A stretch of DNA of 27,984 nt from assembly GCA_027596195.1 (NCBI GenBank), contig JADGJG010000246.1, positions 1 through 27,984 on the forward strand, read 5' to 3'. The position numbers and the translations under genes are program-made. Below, in pieces: positions 1-11,121 of the stretch; the first letter of the stretch is position 1; every line of letters begins with the position of its first letter. The notes below the pieces were generated by a model that did no database searches, was not told the DNA's origin, and saw only the letters and a list, made by a program, of their open reading frames with translations. This DNA is from Podochytrium sp. JEL0797. Taxonomy: Eukaryota; Chytridiomycota; Chytridiomycetes; Chytridiales; Chytriomycetaceae.

Positions 1-28
1 CCCCTCCCCCCCCCCCCCCCCCCCCCCC
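1..28. repeat. Poly(C) run at the window edge
   Basis: The first 28 bases are C except one T at position 5. Together with the C20 run in the deaminase/glycosyltransferase promoter and the G12 run at 9239-9250, this shows long C/G homopolymers in this sequence. At the edge it may mark where an assembly stopped. Confidence 0.8.
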
Positions 29-3000
29 GCCCCGGCCGTATGCGTGGGATGGAGGGAAAGGGCGTGGGAGGAGTGAGAGGAGGCACGTGGTTGAGTTGTA
101 TTTGGGGATTGAGTTTGTGATTGCGTGTAAGCGTGCGTTTGAGCGTAGGAGGGGTGGGAAGGTCGGGAGGGATGAGGAGGGGGCGGAGGAGTCGTTTTTG
201 GTTGTGTTGGCGCAAGAGTATTTTAAGGCGGGTGAGGTTGAGACGGCGGTTTTGGTTTTGCTGGATGTCAAGGATGTGAGTGTTGTTTTTTCTGATTTGT
301 TTTTGCGGGTTGCTGATGGTTTTTGTTGGCAGGATTCTCTCGTAAACGACTTTTTCGAATCGCTCAAACCAACGCGAACGAATGACCTTCTGGCCATGTA
401 TTTCTACTCCATCCGTTCATTGATGTACCTTGTCCCGCCCGCACACCGTGCTGTATTCACTGAGAAACTGTTGGACGTGGCACCCATGGATCTCCTCAAA
501 TATATGGACTCGACGTTCATTCGCGACACGCTCGCGAAATGCGACGAGACTTGCACCTCCGTTCAATCTCTGCACGCCGCGATCCGGTTCTCCTCACGCA
601 CCAAAGCCTCTCAAAACGACAAGATTGTGCAACAAATTCTCGACGTGACGGGGTCCAATGAAGAGCTGTTTTCGAGCGACGTTGAGTACAGGAAGCAAGT
701 GGTTCTTGAGGTGGCGAAGCGGGCAAACGAGGATGGACTATTGAATAACGTGTTGGCTGTTGCGGAAGGGTTGGGAGCGTCGTCTGCGTCTGTGCTTGCG
801 TTGGAGCATTTGTGTTGGTTGTTTTTGGATCGCGGTGTTTCTACTGAAGTTGTTCGACAGGGGTTGACGGAGTTTGGGGGGGTGGTTGGGGAGGAGGAGG
901 TGGTGGGGTTGTGTGCGATTAAGGAGGAGGTCGAAAAGAGTGGTGATGAGCCCAAGATGGCGTTGTATTATAGTTATTTGGCTCATCGGTTTGCCGGGGT
1001 GAGTGGTGGTTTTTTTGCTGTTGTTTTGGCATTGACTTTTTATATTTCCTTCTGGGCAGAACGAAACGGTCGCGTTCCAATTGAACGCGCGTAACGCTCT
1101 CATTCAGGCCCTTGCGACGAGCCGTTCGCGCATCTTTGATGGAGTTCACGTGGACTCGGTGATTACACACAATTATGCCGCGTCAGATGAAACTCTCGTG
1201 CAGTTCTATGCGGGTTTGTTGGCGAAGAACCCGTGTGTGTCGGCTCTCGTCGAGTTGGTTCATTTGGTGACGAGGTAATTTTTTTTTTAAAAAAACTTCG
1301 CTCTTGATTTTTTTTTTGATTTATTCACAAAAAAAATCAGACTGCGTGAGTTGAAGTACCTCGATCTGTTTCCCGACGAAAAGAAGCTCCTGGCGAGCTA
1401 TGGCCAATGGAACGCGTTCGACAACAAGAAACTGTTTGCCATGTTGACGGAGCCGTTGGTGGAGGCCAAACTGGCGGAGGTTGATTTCGAATATGCTGAG
1501 GAAGAAATGTGCGTGATTTTTCTTTGGTTTGTGGAAGTGGGGCGCGTTTTCTGATTCCTTGGTTTTTTTTTTGCAGGATCGAAATGGATTTTAAGGAAAT
1601 GACTACGCTTGTGACGTATGCCTCTTTGGAGAAAGTTCAAAGTGTGAAGGAATCGTATCTCGTTGGTGAAGAGGTAAGGAATGGGGTGGGTGTGCGTCTG
1701 CGGCGGGTGGAAATTCTCACTGAAGTTTTTTTTGACGCGCAGTCCATTTTCGTTCCAATTGAGTATCGAATCAGACTTGCCGTCAAGTGTTTGGATCGGT
1801 TGCAACAAAGCGGAGCCGAGGTTTCGTGTTCCCCCTTTTCGTTCTTGGTTTTTTTTTCTTTTGCTGAACTGAGCGGGGTTTTTTTTAGACCAAAAACTTG
1901 CATGAAGTGGTGAAGCACTTGCAAATGATTGAAGGCATGAGCGAGCTTGTGGATAATGCGTCGGGCGAAACAATGCCGTTGGAGAGGGTGCAGCAGTTTG
2001 ATAGCGCGTTTGCGGAAGGCGTTGAAGAGGTGAACAAAAAAATCACTTCTTGTTTTTTATAATTCCTTCTCACATTCCTCCATCATAGAACATTATCCTG
2101 TGCATGAAAATGGTCATTGCAGGCACGTCTCCACACCTCGCTTCCCAAGCCTGCATCCTCCTTTCGGACCGGTTCGGCGCCACCTCCGACGATTTCAACG
2201 TGCAACGCGTTTACACGGACTCTGTGTTGAGTGTGATTGGCGTTCCACGGCTTTCCGGGCACGCGCGTGCGGTGCGGAGGGATGTCGAGCGTCCCGTGGA
2301 CGCGTTGGATCGCCTTTTTGCGGCTGTGGTTGCGAATCTTGGGACAGTGGGTTCCGGGGAGGAGGTTGTGCAAATGGAGGAAGTGGATGGGTGGGATTTG
2401 GAGGATGGGTTTGGGGAGGAACGGGTGGAGGAAGGTGTGGAAGGGGTGGTTGTGCGAGTGAGGGATGTGACTGTTGATGTGATTGAGGAGCGGAGGGATG
2501 TGATTGATGCGGATATGAGGTTGTCGTTGATGGGGTTGTTGAAGAAGGTAATTGGAATGAGTTTGGGTGTGGGCGAGGGGTTTGGACTGACTTGAGTTTT
2601 TTTTCTGGTATAGTATTTCAAGTATGAGGAGATTGCGGAGGATCAGATTCAACTGGCCAAGTTGGAGAGTGTTGCGAGGAATGTGTGGGATTTGGAGGTG
2701 AGCAGCATACCCTGACTTGAAGTATGAATTGGGACTAATTGTTGCGAAAGATTGATGAAAGTGAAACCAAAGACGTGACTCTGTTCACGCGTCTGTTCCA
2801 CAAGTTGCTCGCGCTCTCGACTTCGGTGGCGCATTGCGAGGGCTTGGTTCTTCTCGTCGAGTCGTTGAGTCCCGACTTTTTGCCACAGGATGTGTTGAGG
2901 CGGTTCAAGCATGATATGGTGTTGAAATCAGCAGAAACGCAATCGTTTGAGTTGCTGATGCGGTTGCGGTTCCGTGATGATTCTGGGTTTGATGATGTGA

Positions 3001-3689
3001 GCTTATCGTCGCTCGTGCTGTGTGGCTCGACGATTTTACTGACTCTCTACCAACAGAATACTGAATCTGAAGTCGTTGCCATGTTGAAGTCTCAGAGTGG
3101 CAATGCGTCTGTGATTGAATGGGTCAAACATTCTCTCCTCTCCACCAACGAAGCCGTCGCGTCAGCGTGCCATCCCGTGCTGATGCAACTCGCAAACGAA
3201 GCATCATCGAATTCCCTCGTCCAAACAGATGTGACCCTCCATTTCGCCGTGCTGGCCAACAGCTTATCGTGCGAATTGGCCGGCACACCGCTGTGGCCAT
3301 GGATCGTGGCGACTCTGGCGACAAGACAACAAGGCAGCAGTGCCTTTTTGACCACATATGAATCGCTTGTCAACAGCACGGTGTTGGATTTGGTGATTGG
3401 CAGAGCGTACTTGGACGCGTTTGGAGTTGTTGTGCGCGTGTTTGGCATCTCGACGCGGTTGTTGGGGAGTCAGGGGGCTGTGCGGGCTGTTTTGAAGGGG
3501 TATTTGAGGAGAGTTTGTGGGGGGGATGATGTGGCTGTTGTGTTGAGGGATGAGGAAGACGCGGGTGATGTAGGGATTGGGCGTGGGGTTGTTTTGCGGT
3601 TGGATGAGGTGATGGAGATGAGGGCCAAGGGTGGGTTGGAGGGTAGCAAGGTTTTGATTGCACTTGCAAGTTTGGAAGCAAAACAATAA
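1..3689 (+). CDS. Sec39-domain (NBAS-like) ER vesicle-tethering subunit, 5' partial
   Basis: The 3' portion of a large gene, about 1020 residues over 11 exons: <1-275, 333-998, 1060-1274, 1341-1508, 1577-1673, 1743-1820, 1889-2029, 2089-2547, 2614-2697, 2751-2996, 3057-3689. All introns are GT-AG, 53-69 nt. The frame is open back to the window edge with no convincing ATG, so the 5' end is missing. The protein is alpha-helical with no catalytic motif. A stretch around 680-860 (VVLEVAKRA, ALEHLCWLFLDRGVST) and another around 955-990 (MALYYSYLAHRF) recall the Sec39 domain of NBAS and plant MIP2, subunits of the Dsl1/NRZ complex that tethers Golgi-derived vesicles at the ER. This rests on recalled family pattern; the related kinetochore protein KNTC1/ROD is the main alternative. 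Introns 276-332, 1674-1742 and 2997-3056 are multiples of three without stops and can be mistaken for coding sequence. Confidence 0.5.
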
Positions 3690-3690
3690 A
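3685..3690 (+). terminator. AATAAA polyadenylation signal overlapping the stop codon
   Basis: AATAAA spans the TAA stop (3687-3689) of the upstream Sec39-like gene. Only 109 bp separate this stop from the CTR9 start, so 3' processing of one gene and initiation of the next share a very short spacer. Function is inferred from the motif and its position. Confidence 0.45.
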
Positions 3691-3798
3691 TAATGAAGAA
3701 AGAATGAGGGAGAGGGAAGGGAGAGAGAAGCGGGGAGACAAAAACACAAAAAAAATCATCTCCCACAACCACCTCACTGCAACAGCAAACTCGTCACG

Positions 3799-6700
3799 AT
3801 GGGCCGCAGCATTGAAATCCCCCTGCAGATGCAGGACTCTGTGCTGATGATTGGTGGGATATCCTAGGGTTACCTTGGAGTTGCTTGGTTTGGCCCAGCT
3901 TACAACGCTCTCCATCCAGACACGGACGAAATGACCACGGACCCGAATGAGAACGATACTCTGCTCAAGATCCTCAACGATGAGAAAGTTCCCATCCACC
4001 TGTATCTTGAGTTTGCGGTGGGTGCAGTGCTTGCGTTGGGTATATGTATTTCTTACATGATAAAGAACAGAAAGAGTTCCACCGCATGGGCATCTTTGAC
4101 TATGTCGAGAAGGTTCTTGAAATGGCTGCCGAGCGCGGTGAGTTTGTTTCCTAGTTGGCTGTTTTGTTTCTCAGGCTTTTGTGCTCCAGGCGCCAGCGAA
4201 TCGCTCAGGGACACGGCCTACATCAAGATCCTGCATGCCCTGGCGGTGCGTTCCTTTCCCTAGTTATTCACTCTCTGTCTTTAGCTTCTCTTGAATCCCT
4301 GCTCCTGATGCCTTTGGACCTCTCCCGTGATTGCTTTAATCCTACGAATTCACTCCTCTTGAATCCCAATCAATCCTTCGAATGCATTCCACTGAATCGA
4401 TCCCTCCGAATACCAACCCCAATTCCGAATGAATCCTAACCCCCAATCCGAATCGATTAGCTCCACTTCATCGAATCTGCCGCCCTCGCCTCAACCTCCC
4501 GCGCATCCGACCCAACCATGCCCCATGATGGTACCACGCGATCGCGTGGTTATTTGCTGTCCAAGGCCACTGAGCTGCTCAACAAGGCCGAGAACATCGA
4601 CTCCAAAAACGTGTGGACCGCCATTGTGCGCGGGAGTTTGTTTCTCGCGAGCACAAAGCTGCCCGACTCGGTCCGCGCGTTTGGATTTGCCGTCAGTGCT
4701 GAGCCAAACAATCTGGCTGCCTTGATGGGACAGGTGTGCCCTGTGCCCTTTTTTTGAATCGCGTGTTCCTGACCCCTCTCCTTCTGTGTTCAAGGGCGCG
4801 GCCCAATTCAGAAGCCAGGACTACAAATCCGCCCTCAAATCCTACCAGAGAATACTCACCCTGTATCCGAACCTTTCCCCGGATCCTCGTCTCGCTATTG
4901 GAATCTGCTATTATCGCCTCCAAATGCATTCCCATGCCCGTTTGGCTTTTGAACGCGCCGTCGAATTGAACCCCGAGAACCCCGATGCTTTGGCCTTGTT
5001 GGCGCGTGTTGAATGGAATGAGGCGAGAGAAGAAGGCAGTGTGGAGGTGTTGGAGCGCGCAGTCGAACGTGTCAAGGCTGCATTTACCGGGGTTGGAGGC
5101 AGGAAAAATGGGGCTGTTTTGAACTTGATTGGGGAGGGTCTGTACTTTCGGGGTGATTATGATCAGGTCGAGATTGTTTCCAAAGCCGCGATTGCCAACA
5201 CGGACTCGAACGCGGTCAAAGCTGAAGCGTATGCAGCCATGGGAAAGTCTTTCCATTCTCAGGTAAATCACACGCGTTTGGATGGTTTGTTCGTATTCCC
5301 AACTCACATGCGCTTTCTTTCTGAAGGGCAAATTCTCTTCCGCGTTCGAAATGTACTCCAAAGCAGCGTCGTTGAATCCCAATTCGAGCGCATATCAATA
5401 TGGGCTGGGTCAAATGTACATTCACCAAGGTAAACGAAGCCCTCCCGCCAATATTTGCCGCGAGGCTGATATTCGATTCTGTTTTCAGGCGAGCATCAAA
5501 AAGCACTCGAATGTTTTGAGAAAGTGTTGACCAAGGATGAAGAGAATTTGGAAGCGCTCAAGGTATGTGTTACACGTCCTCCCACCCCCAGAGTTCTTAC
5601 CAAAACGATATCGTGCTTGCGTATTGCAGAAAGCCGCGTCGATTTGTTCTGAAGAGCCGAAACTCGTGGACCGCAGTTTGGTGTATTTCGGCAAGCTGCA
5701 GGCCTTGATCAAAAAGTACAGCGGCGAGGAAGATGATCCCAAAAAACCAATCGACGCGGCAGTCGGGCTGTTCCCAGACCCTGTGATGCAGGTTGAATTG
5801 GCGCGCATTTATGAAGGGACGAATCCTGCGATTTCGTTGAAAGGTTTGTGTGCATGTGCTTGGAGTTGGCGTTGCTGATAATTTGGCGTTTCACAGGGTA
5901 CTTGAACGCGTTGTCTGTGATGGAGGCAGACGGTTCGGCTGCGAATGCAGTTGAGATTTTGAACAATATTGGAGCGCTGTATCATCGCGAAGCCGTGACT
6001 CACAGTTGAGTATTTTGAAGTGCGTTTTCCACGAGCAACGAACCAACCATTCGCCTTCTCCGACAGAGGACTTTGAAATTGCCCAATCCTTCTACGAACG
6101 CGCCCTCACCGCTTCCGAAACAAGCACCTCATCCGCCAAATCGGACCTCGCCATCACGATCAAATACAACCTCGCGCGTCTGCACGAACAGCTCGGGAAC
6201 CCGACCCAAGCCACCACCGAATTCCAATCCATCCTCGAAACCCATCCCTCCTACTTTGACTGTTACCTCCGCCTCGCGGCCCTCACGTCCGCGTCTGGGG
6301 GACAGAATCCGTACTCTGCGTCGCGCGCGGAGATCAAAAAGGGGATGGTGGTGGATCGCAAGACGTCGTTGTTGATGCTGGGGGCGTCGTATTTTGAGGA
6401 TTCGAGTGCCAAGACGAATTTGAGGGACGCGCGCAAGATTTTTGAGGAGGTCTTGCAGAATGCGGGAAAGAATGATTCGTTTGCGTTGTGTAGTGTGGGG
6501 AATATTTACTTGGTGATTGCGCGGTTTGATCCGAAGCAGGTTTGTTTTTTTTGTTTTTTTTGGAGGAGGAGGGGTGAGGACTGATTTGGTTTTTGCGTCG
6601 TGGGGGACAAACCAGAAAGAGATCCACCTCAAAAAAGCGCTCGAGTTTTTCGACAAGGCCGTGCGCGTGGACCACAAGAACGTGTTTGGGGCGACCGGGG

Positions 6701-8116
6701 TGGGCATCTGTTTGGCCGAACTCGGACACTTTGACCACGCGCGCGACGTGTTCACGCAAGTCTTGGAAGGCGCGGCTAATATGCCGAGTGTGTCTGTGAA
6801 TTTGGCGCATGTGTTGGTGGAGTTGGGACAGACCAAGTTGGCGATTTCTCATGTGAGGTTTTTTTTGGGTGGGTTTTTGTTGTGGGGTTTTTTGGCTTAC
6901 GCAAAAAAACGACTAGTATGAACGCGTGTTGAAAAAAAGCAACGAGCCGAACGTTTATATTCTGCAATGTCTTGCACGCGCGCATTACATTGTGGCCAAG
7001 TCCGAGAAGGATCCCAAGGCGATGCTCAAGGCGCTCAACAGTATCCAACGCGCGATTCGGTCGGAGCCTAGTAAATGGTCGTTGTGGTATGATTTGGGTA
7101 AGCGGGAGTTGTATTTTTTTTTCTAGTTGTTCGTTTTGCTTAATTTTTGTTTTTATCAGCGTTGGTCAAGCAGCAGTATGCTCAGATCATGAACGATCAA
7201 TCGACTGATAAGAGAACCGTGCAGGGACTCAAAAAGTCTTTGGAAGGAGTGGATTGCTCGCACCGGTAAATCACAATCGTCGCCCATTCCCCCCTCAACC
7301 ACGTTTTCCTCACACACCCCGCCACAAATACCCAGAATCTTTTCAATGCTCAGCGAAAAGAAGGAACCGAACCTCGGTTATGACTGCAAGCAAGCCAAAG
7401 AGCGTGCAGACTACTGCAATGACGTGCAACGCGCGAGTGAACGAAAGATTCACGAAACGAGTGTGTTGGAGGATCAGCGGAGTGAGCGGTTGCAGGCGAT
7501 CAAGAGTGAGCAGTTGCGGATTGAGCAGGAGCAGGCGGAGAAGGAGGTTTGTTTTTTACTTTTTTTGGAGGGGGGGGGGTGCTAATTCTCTTTTTTTTTC
7601 TGCTAGCGAGCGGAACGCGAAAAAGTGCAGCGGGCGCGTGAAGAAGTGGAGCAGAAGCGTCGCGAGATTATGCTCAAGGTGCAAGAAGACAACATCAAGA
7701 TGCGCGAGCGGTTGGATCGCGAAGAGGAGGATGAGGCGCGTAAACCCATCAAGCGGAAGAAGCAGGATGCGATTGTTGGGAGTGATGAGTCCGACGCGGA
7801 GGGTGGAGGTGGTGGCAATGAATCGGGTGGTGAGAAGAAGAAGAAAAGGTATGTGTGTGTGTGGGTACATCGTCTTGAACTTGGTTACTGATTGTGGCGG
7901 GTTTTTTTCTTGCACAGAAAGAGAAAGGAAAAGAAGCCGCGTGGTGAAGGCGACGAGGAACCGAGGGAGAAGAGTTCCGCGAGCAGAAAGCTGAACAGCA
8001 AGAAAAGAGAGATTGTGAGTGACGATGACGACGACGCCATGGCCGACTCTGCGCCGCGTGTGGGTCGTCAGTCGAATTTGTCGCGTGCCGTGATTGATTC
8101 TGATGACGATGAGTAA
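3799..8116 (+). CDS. CTR9: CTR9, TPR subunit of the Paf1 transcription-elongation complex
   Basis: Complete 17-exon gene, 1054 residues: 3799-3853, 3920-4017, 4071-4137, 4190-4245, 4461-4733, 4795-5262, 5327-5429, 5489-5562, 5630-5843, 5897-6004, 6067-6539, 6616-6852, 6917-7097, 7160-7265, 7336-7546, 7607-7848, 7918-8116. CTR9 scaffolds the Paf1 complex, which travels with RNA polymerase II and promotes H2B ubiquitination and H3K4/K36 methylation. The N-terminus (GRSIEIPL) matches the conserved CTR9 start. Tandem TPR repeats follow to about residue 830, including ARLAFERAVELNP, GLGQMYIHQG and VNLAHVLVELGQ, all aligning with recalled human CTR9. From about residue 870 comes an E/R/Q-rich coiled coil, then a charged, nuclear-type tail with DSDDDE at the end. 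Length is close to yeast (1077) and human (1173). The least certain border is the acceptor of exon 4, where an AG 15 nt upstream is also in frame. Confidence 0.93.
4246..4460 (+). other. CTR9 intron 4, expanded and repeat-bearing
   Basis: This 215-nt GT-AG intron is about three times the usual length here. It contains many degenerate GAATC/CGAAT words, roughly one per 10-20 nt between 4285 and 4455, including two copies of CTTGAATCCC. The acceptor at 4460 is fixed by recovery of CTR9-like protein (ALALHFIESAALA) across the junction. Confidence 0.7.
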
Positions 8117-8124
8117 AAAAACGA

Positions 8125-8130
8125 AATAAA
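8125..8130 (+). terminator. AATAAA polyadenylation signal of CTR9
   Basis: AATAAA begins 9 bp after the CTR9 stop codon (8114-8116). Assigned by motif and position. Confidence 0.5.
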
Positions 8131-9658
8131 AGCATGTGGAGGACAGTTGTTTTGGCCGGCAATCACGCGGGCACACATAGCAAACAGGGCCGTCCTGCAG
8201 TGTGGATCTACTGTATAAGTTCCGTACCAGCCCTTTGGTTAATGGCTAACTGTATCCTTTATTTGGGTATTCATGAGTACAAATGAGTGCAAACGCATTG
8301 CTAAATGCCTGTTATCGCCCCACGGGGACCACCCAGCTCCACAAAAAATGGTATAGGAGCGAGGCCCAGGACATCCCCCCATTCTTCAACACAAATAACC
8401 ACCATCACCTGATCTAATTGATCTCTGCAGCCGGACGCAAGCAAGCCAAAAGTGCCACCTATCAGGTGCATTGAGAAGCTAATATCACCTTGTTCAGGAA
8501 TACTTCACCCAAGTTCCCTGTTTCTTCTTTCTTTTCACCTCCCCTTGGCCCCGCTGCTAACCTTGCTGCTAATATCAGTTTCTGTTTTGTTTCCAGGCAC
8601 AGGTTCATGTCCCAGTGCTATTTCGAAATCCGTTTTCTTTACGTTTCTTGCCTTTTTAAAGAATTGTAGATGGGTGGGGGTGAGGGGTTACACCACTCCC
8701 AATACCCGCTGCAATTCCATTCCCAATGCGCACAGTTTCGGGCGTCAGAAAGAGATTCCGCTTTCGTGGAGTCTGATGCGAACACAGCTATGTATGATGT
8801 GGAGAGCACTCACTTTATAACTTGGAATAAAGAAATTGAAATACTTTTGTATGACAATTCCGGATTTCTATGAATATGCCCGCTTTCTCCATTCCCATTG
8901 CGATTTTGGAATGGATCAATTTGTTGCTTCTTTGCTTCTTCGTTTTCTCTCGCTCACAGCTAACTCACAAGTGGAGCTTCCACTGTTGCCACAAATGTTG
9001 AAAACAGGCCTCCCATGTTCGCAAGCGTCTTGAAAGACTTGGTGGATGCCTTTTGGGAAGCCAGTGTGACAACTGGTACTGCATTTGCATGAATGGGGGT
9101 GACAGAGACAGTGTCTGCTGGAACAGCAGTAGTCTTTGCCATGAGAAACTTGGCAGCAACAGCAACCTTGGCCTTTTGAGGATTGGCTATTTTTTTGCGT
9201 AAGCAAATGGAGCGGAACAAGAAGGAATCTTGAAAAAAGGGGGGGGGGGGATGCGTACACTTTCGCTTCCACACGGCAGGACTCAGGGACCACACTGGAA
9301 TTTCTCCACAGAGAAACAGACTAAAAAAAAAGGTTGTGCTCTAAAGAAAAATACAAAAAATGAGAACGTGCTCACAAAAACAAGGAATAAAGTCAAAGAA
9401 AAAAACGAACCGAAAAGAACTGTTCTGTTCAAGAGAGAAAGCAAGTGGAGTTTTCCAATAAAGGAGAGCCCCTCTAGCAGACCAAGGTGGATACCAGACA
9501 ACCACGAGAAGTCTTGCTTGATGCCCGACACTGGAGTCAAAATGTGTACCACAAGAGACACTGGAAACAATATCCACCACAGTTTGCCAAGCTGAACCGG
9601 TACATGGAACTTGAGCTTGCACAAATGGCACTGGCAACGGAGAGATGGGTAATGACTC
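8131..9658. other. Gene-poor spacer, about 1.5 kb
   Basis: No gene on either strand can be supported with confidence. Forward frames are short and show neither family resemblance nor this genome's codon pattern. A G12 homopolymer lies at 9239-9250 and A-rich stretches at 9320-9420. The only coding-like hint is on the minus strand at about 8966-9190, listed separately. No tRNA arm pattern was seen. Confidence 0.5.
8966..9190 (-). other. Possible minus-strand exon, unrecognised
   Basis: On the minus strand about 75 codons read as an Ala/Val/Thr/Lys-rich, stop-free segment (for example KVAVAAKFLMAKTT and KSFKTLANMGGLFSTF). The upstream edge has an AG acceptor-like site and the downstream edge a GTGAGT donor-like site. 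Codon use (GCT, GTT, GCA) differs from the neighbouring genes, and I could not build a complete gene. It may be a fragment of an older gene or a chance open frame. Confidence 0.2.
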
Positions 9659-10868
9659 ATGGCAACAACCAGTCGCATCACCACATCCAACGAAGTCAAC
9701 GGCACAAGGCACCTTTGCGTGCATGTCACTGCCGTCATGATTCATCACAACAACCATACGATGCGCTTCACTCTGGACCACCCGACGCCAATCCCTCTGT
9801 CTCAGCTACAGCGTGGGTGCTCTTCGATTAGGATTCAACCTGCAAACGATCCCGATGACAAAAAGAGCTCCAAGTACGTCGTGCGCTTTCCACTCGGGAC
9901 CATGAATCTGGAACCTGAGGACACTACGAAAGTCAACCAGATCGTATCGCTCTGTCGTTACGATCAAGCCCAGTTTTGGCCAAGCCTTTGGTGCAGTTGA
10001 GTTTTGGAATCTGGCTCGGAAGCAGTTGGTGGAACAGGTCAATCTCTCTCACGACAAGTCCCGCGACGTTCGCGATCGAGCCAACGCCCACCTTCGTTAC
10101 ATTCGTCGCCGCATCAAGGGGCCGAAAATCCTTCCTCGAATCCGCCGCAAACTCGAGGACGAGTTCTTTGCCATCAAACAAGCGCGTGACGGCCAGTCCC
10201 GATTCGTATACGACCCTGCTCGCCACGACTACGCGTTCAATTCAATTTATGTCTCGCAGATTTGGTTCAACGACGAGTTGAGGCGAGACGGAATGTGCAA
10301 AGTCTGGATCCCAACAGCAAGACGGCCAAGGTTGGGTACGAGTCGGACGGGACGGTGTCGCATCATGGGGAGGAATTCCAATTTAAGGTGGCTTATTGAG
10401 GCTTCAGTCGGAAATGGACAAGCAAGTGAATGGGTTGCTGGATGTGCAGTTGCTGAGGGTCCATGTTGCGGCTCAGGGGGGAGTGGTTGAACAAGCGATG
10501 CGCAATCACATGGAGTTGAGGTGCGCGAATGTGGATTACAAGGCGCTGTCGAATCATGACCGTGCTGAGTTGCGTCCGTTGTATGGACTGGCGTCTCTTT
10601 AGGCTGGTGTGGTTCGGATCGAGAAGCGCAAGTTGTTGGGCTTGGAGGCGGCGCTGCGGATGGAACTAGAATCTCAACTCGAACCGGAAGTGCTACCGCA
10701 GGGAGATCCGCAAGGTGGAAGTCAAGTTGGCGGAGCACGCGAATCGGGTTCGGTTCGATTCCGCAAATTACTCTTCTCGAATGGAGATCTCAATCACGTC
10801 CAACTTCAACTCGAACAACAAGCGGCGATCGAGCGGAAATTTTTTCGGTAGAACACGCGCGTAAACAA
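9659..10868 (+). pseudogene. Degraded coding region of unknown family, several frame changes
   Basis: An ATG at 9659 opens a coding-like frame to about 9950, including KKSSKYVVRFPLGTMNLEPE. The apparent protein then moves to a second frame (about 9964-10300; TIKPSFGQAFGAVEFWNLAR and RYIRRRIKGPKILPRIRRK), a third (about 10300-10390; SKTAKVGYESDGT) and another (10400-10602), which ends in TAG. A last coding-like segment (about 10660-10868; CYRREIRKVEVKLAEHANR) lies in yet another frame. Codon choice in these segments resembles the intact genes. The frame changes are not cleanly explained by introns: the best candidates would be 20 and 43 nt, below the 48-nt minimum seen elsewhere. I do not recognise the family. 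Sequencing indels could mimic decay, but most neighbouring genes are intact. Confidence 0.5.
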
Positions 10869-11091
10869 ACCCCCTGCAACCTCCTCGAGCAGATGTGTTA
10901 GAAGCAAAAGGATTTTATGAGTCCTCAATTCCTCCCACTTTTTCAAGACTCCAATTCCAATTATCACGCAAGCCCGGCTGGACGCGACTGTTTCGAGTCG
11001 AGTTTCCCTCTGATTCGCCAGCTTCGAAACCCAAATGCGCGCGATTCGAATCCGCGAAAACAAAACACACACAAAAAAATGGTCCAATAAT

Positions 11092-11097
11092 TTTATT
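11092..11097 (-). terminator. AATAAA polyadenylation signal of the adenosine deaminase gene
   Basis: On the minus strand AATAAA lies 24 bp past the adenosine deaminase stop codon (11122-11124). Assigned by motif and spacing. Confidence 0.5.
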
Positions 11098-11121
11098 ACT
11101 TTTGTTGCTTCAGAATCATCG

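Noticed and set aside
1..28. Poly(C) edge as a telomere
   Set aside because: It is a near-pure homopolymer rather than a telomeric repeat such as CCCTAA, and it continues into an open coding frame.
3264..3999. Overlapping minus-strand frames rich in Pro, His and Ser
   Set aside because: They lie opposite the Sec39-like last exon and the CTR9 start; their composition mirrors the G-rich coding strand.
7556..8176. 206-codon minus-strand open frame
   Set aside because: It is a shadow of the charged CTR9 tail, with low-complexity composition and no family resemblance.
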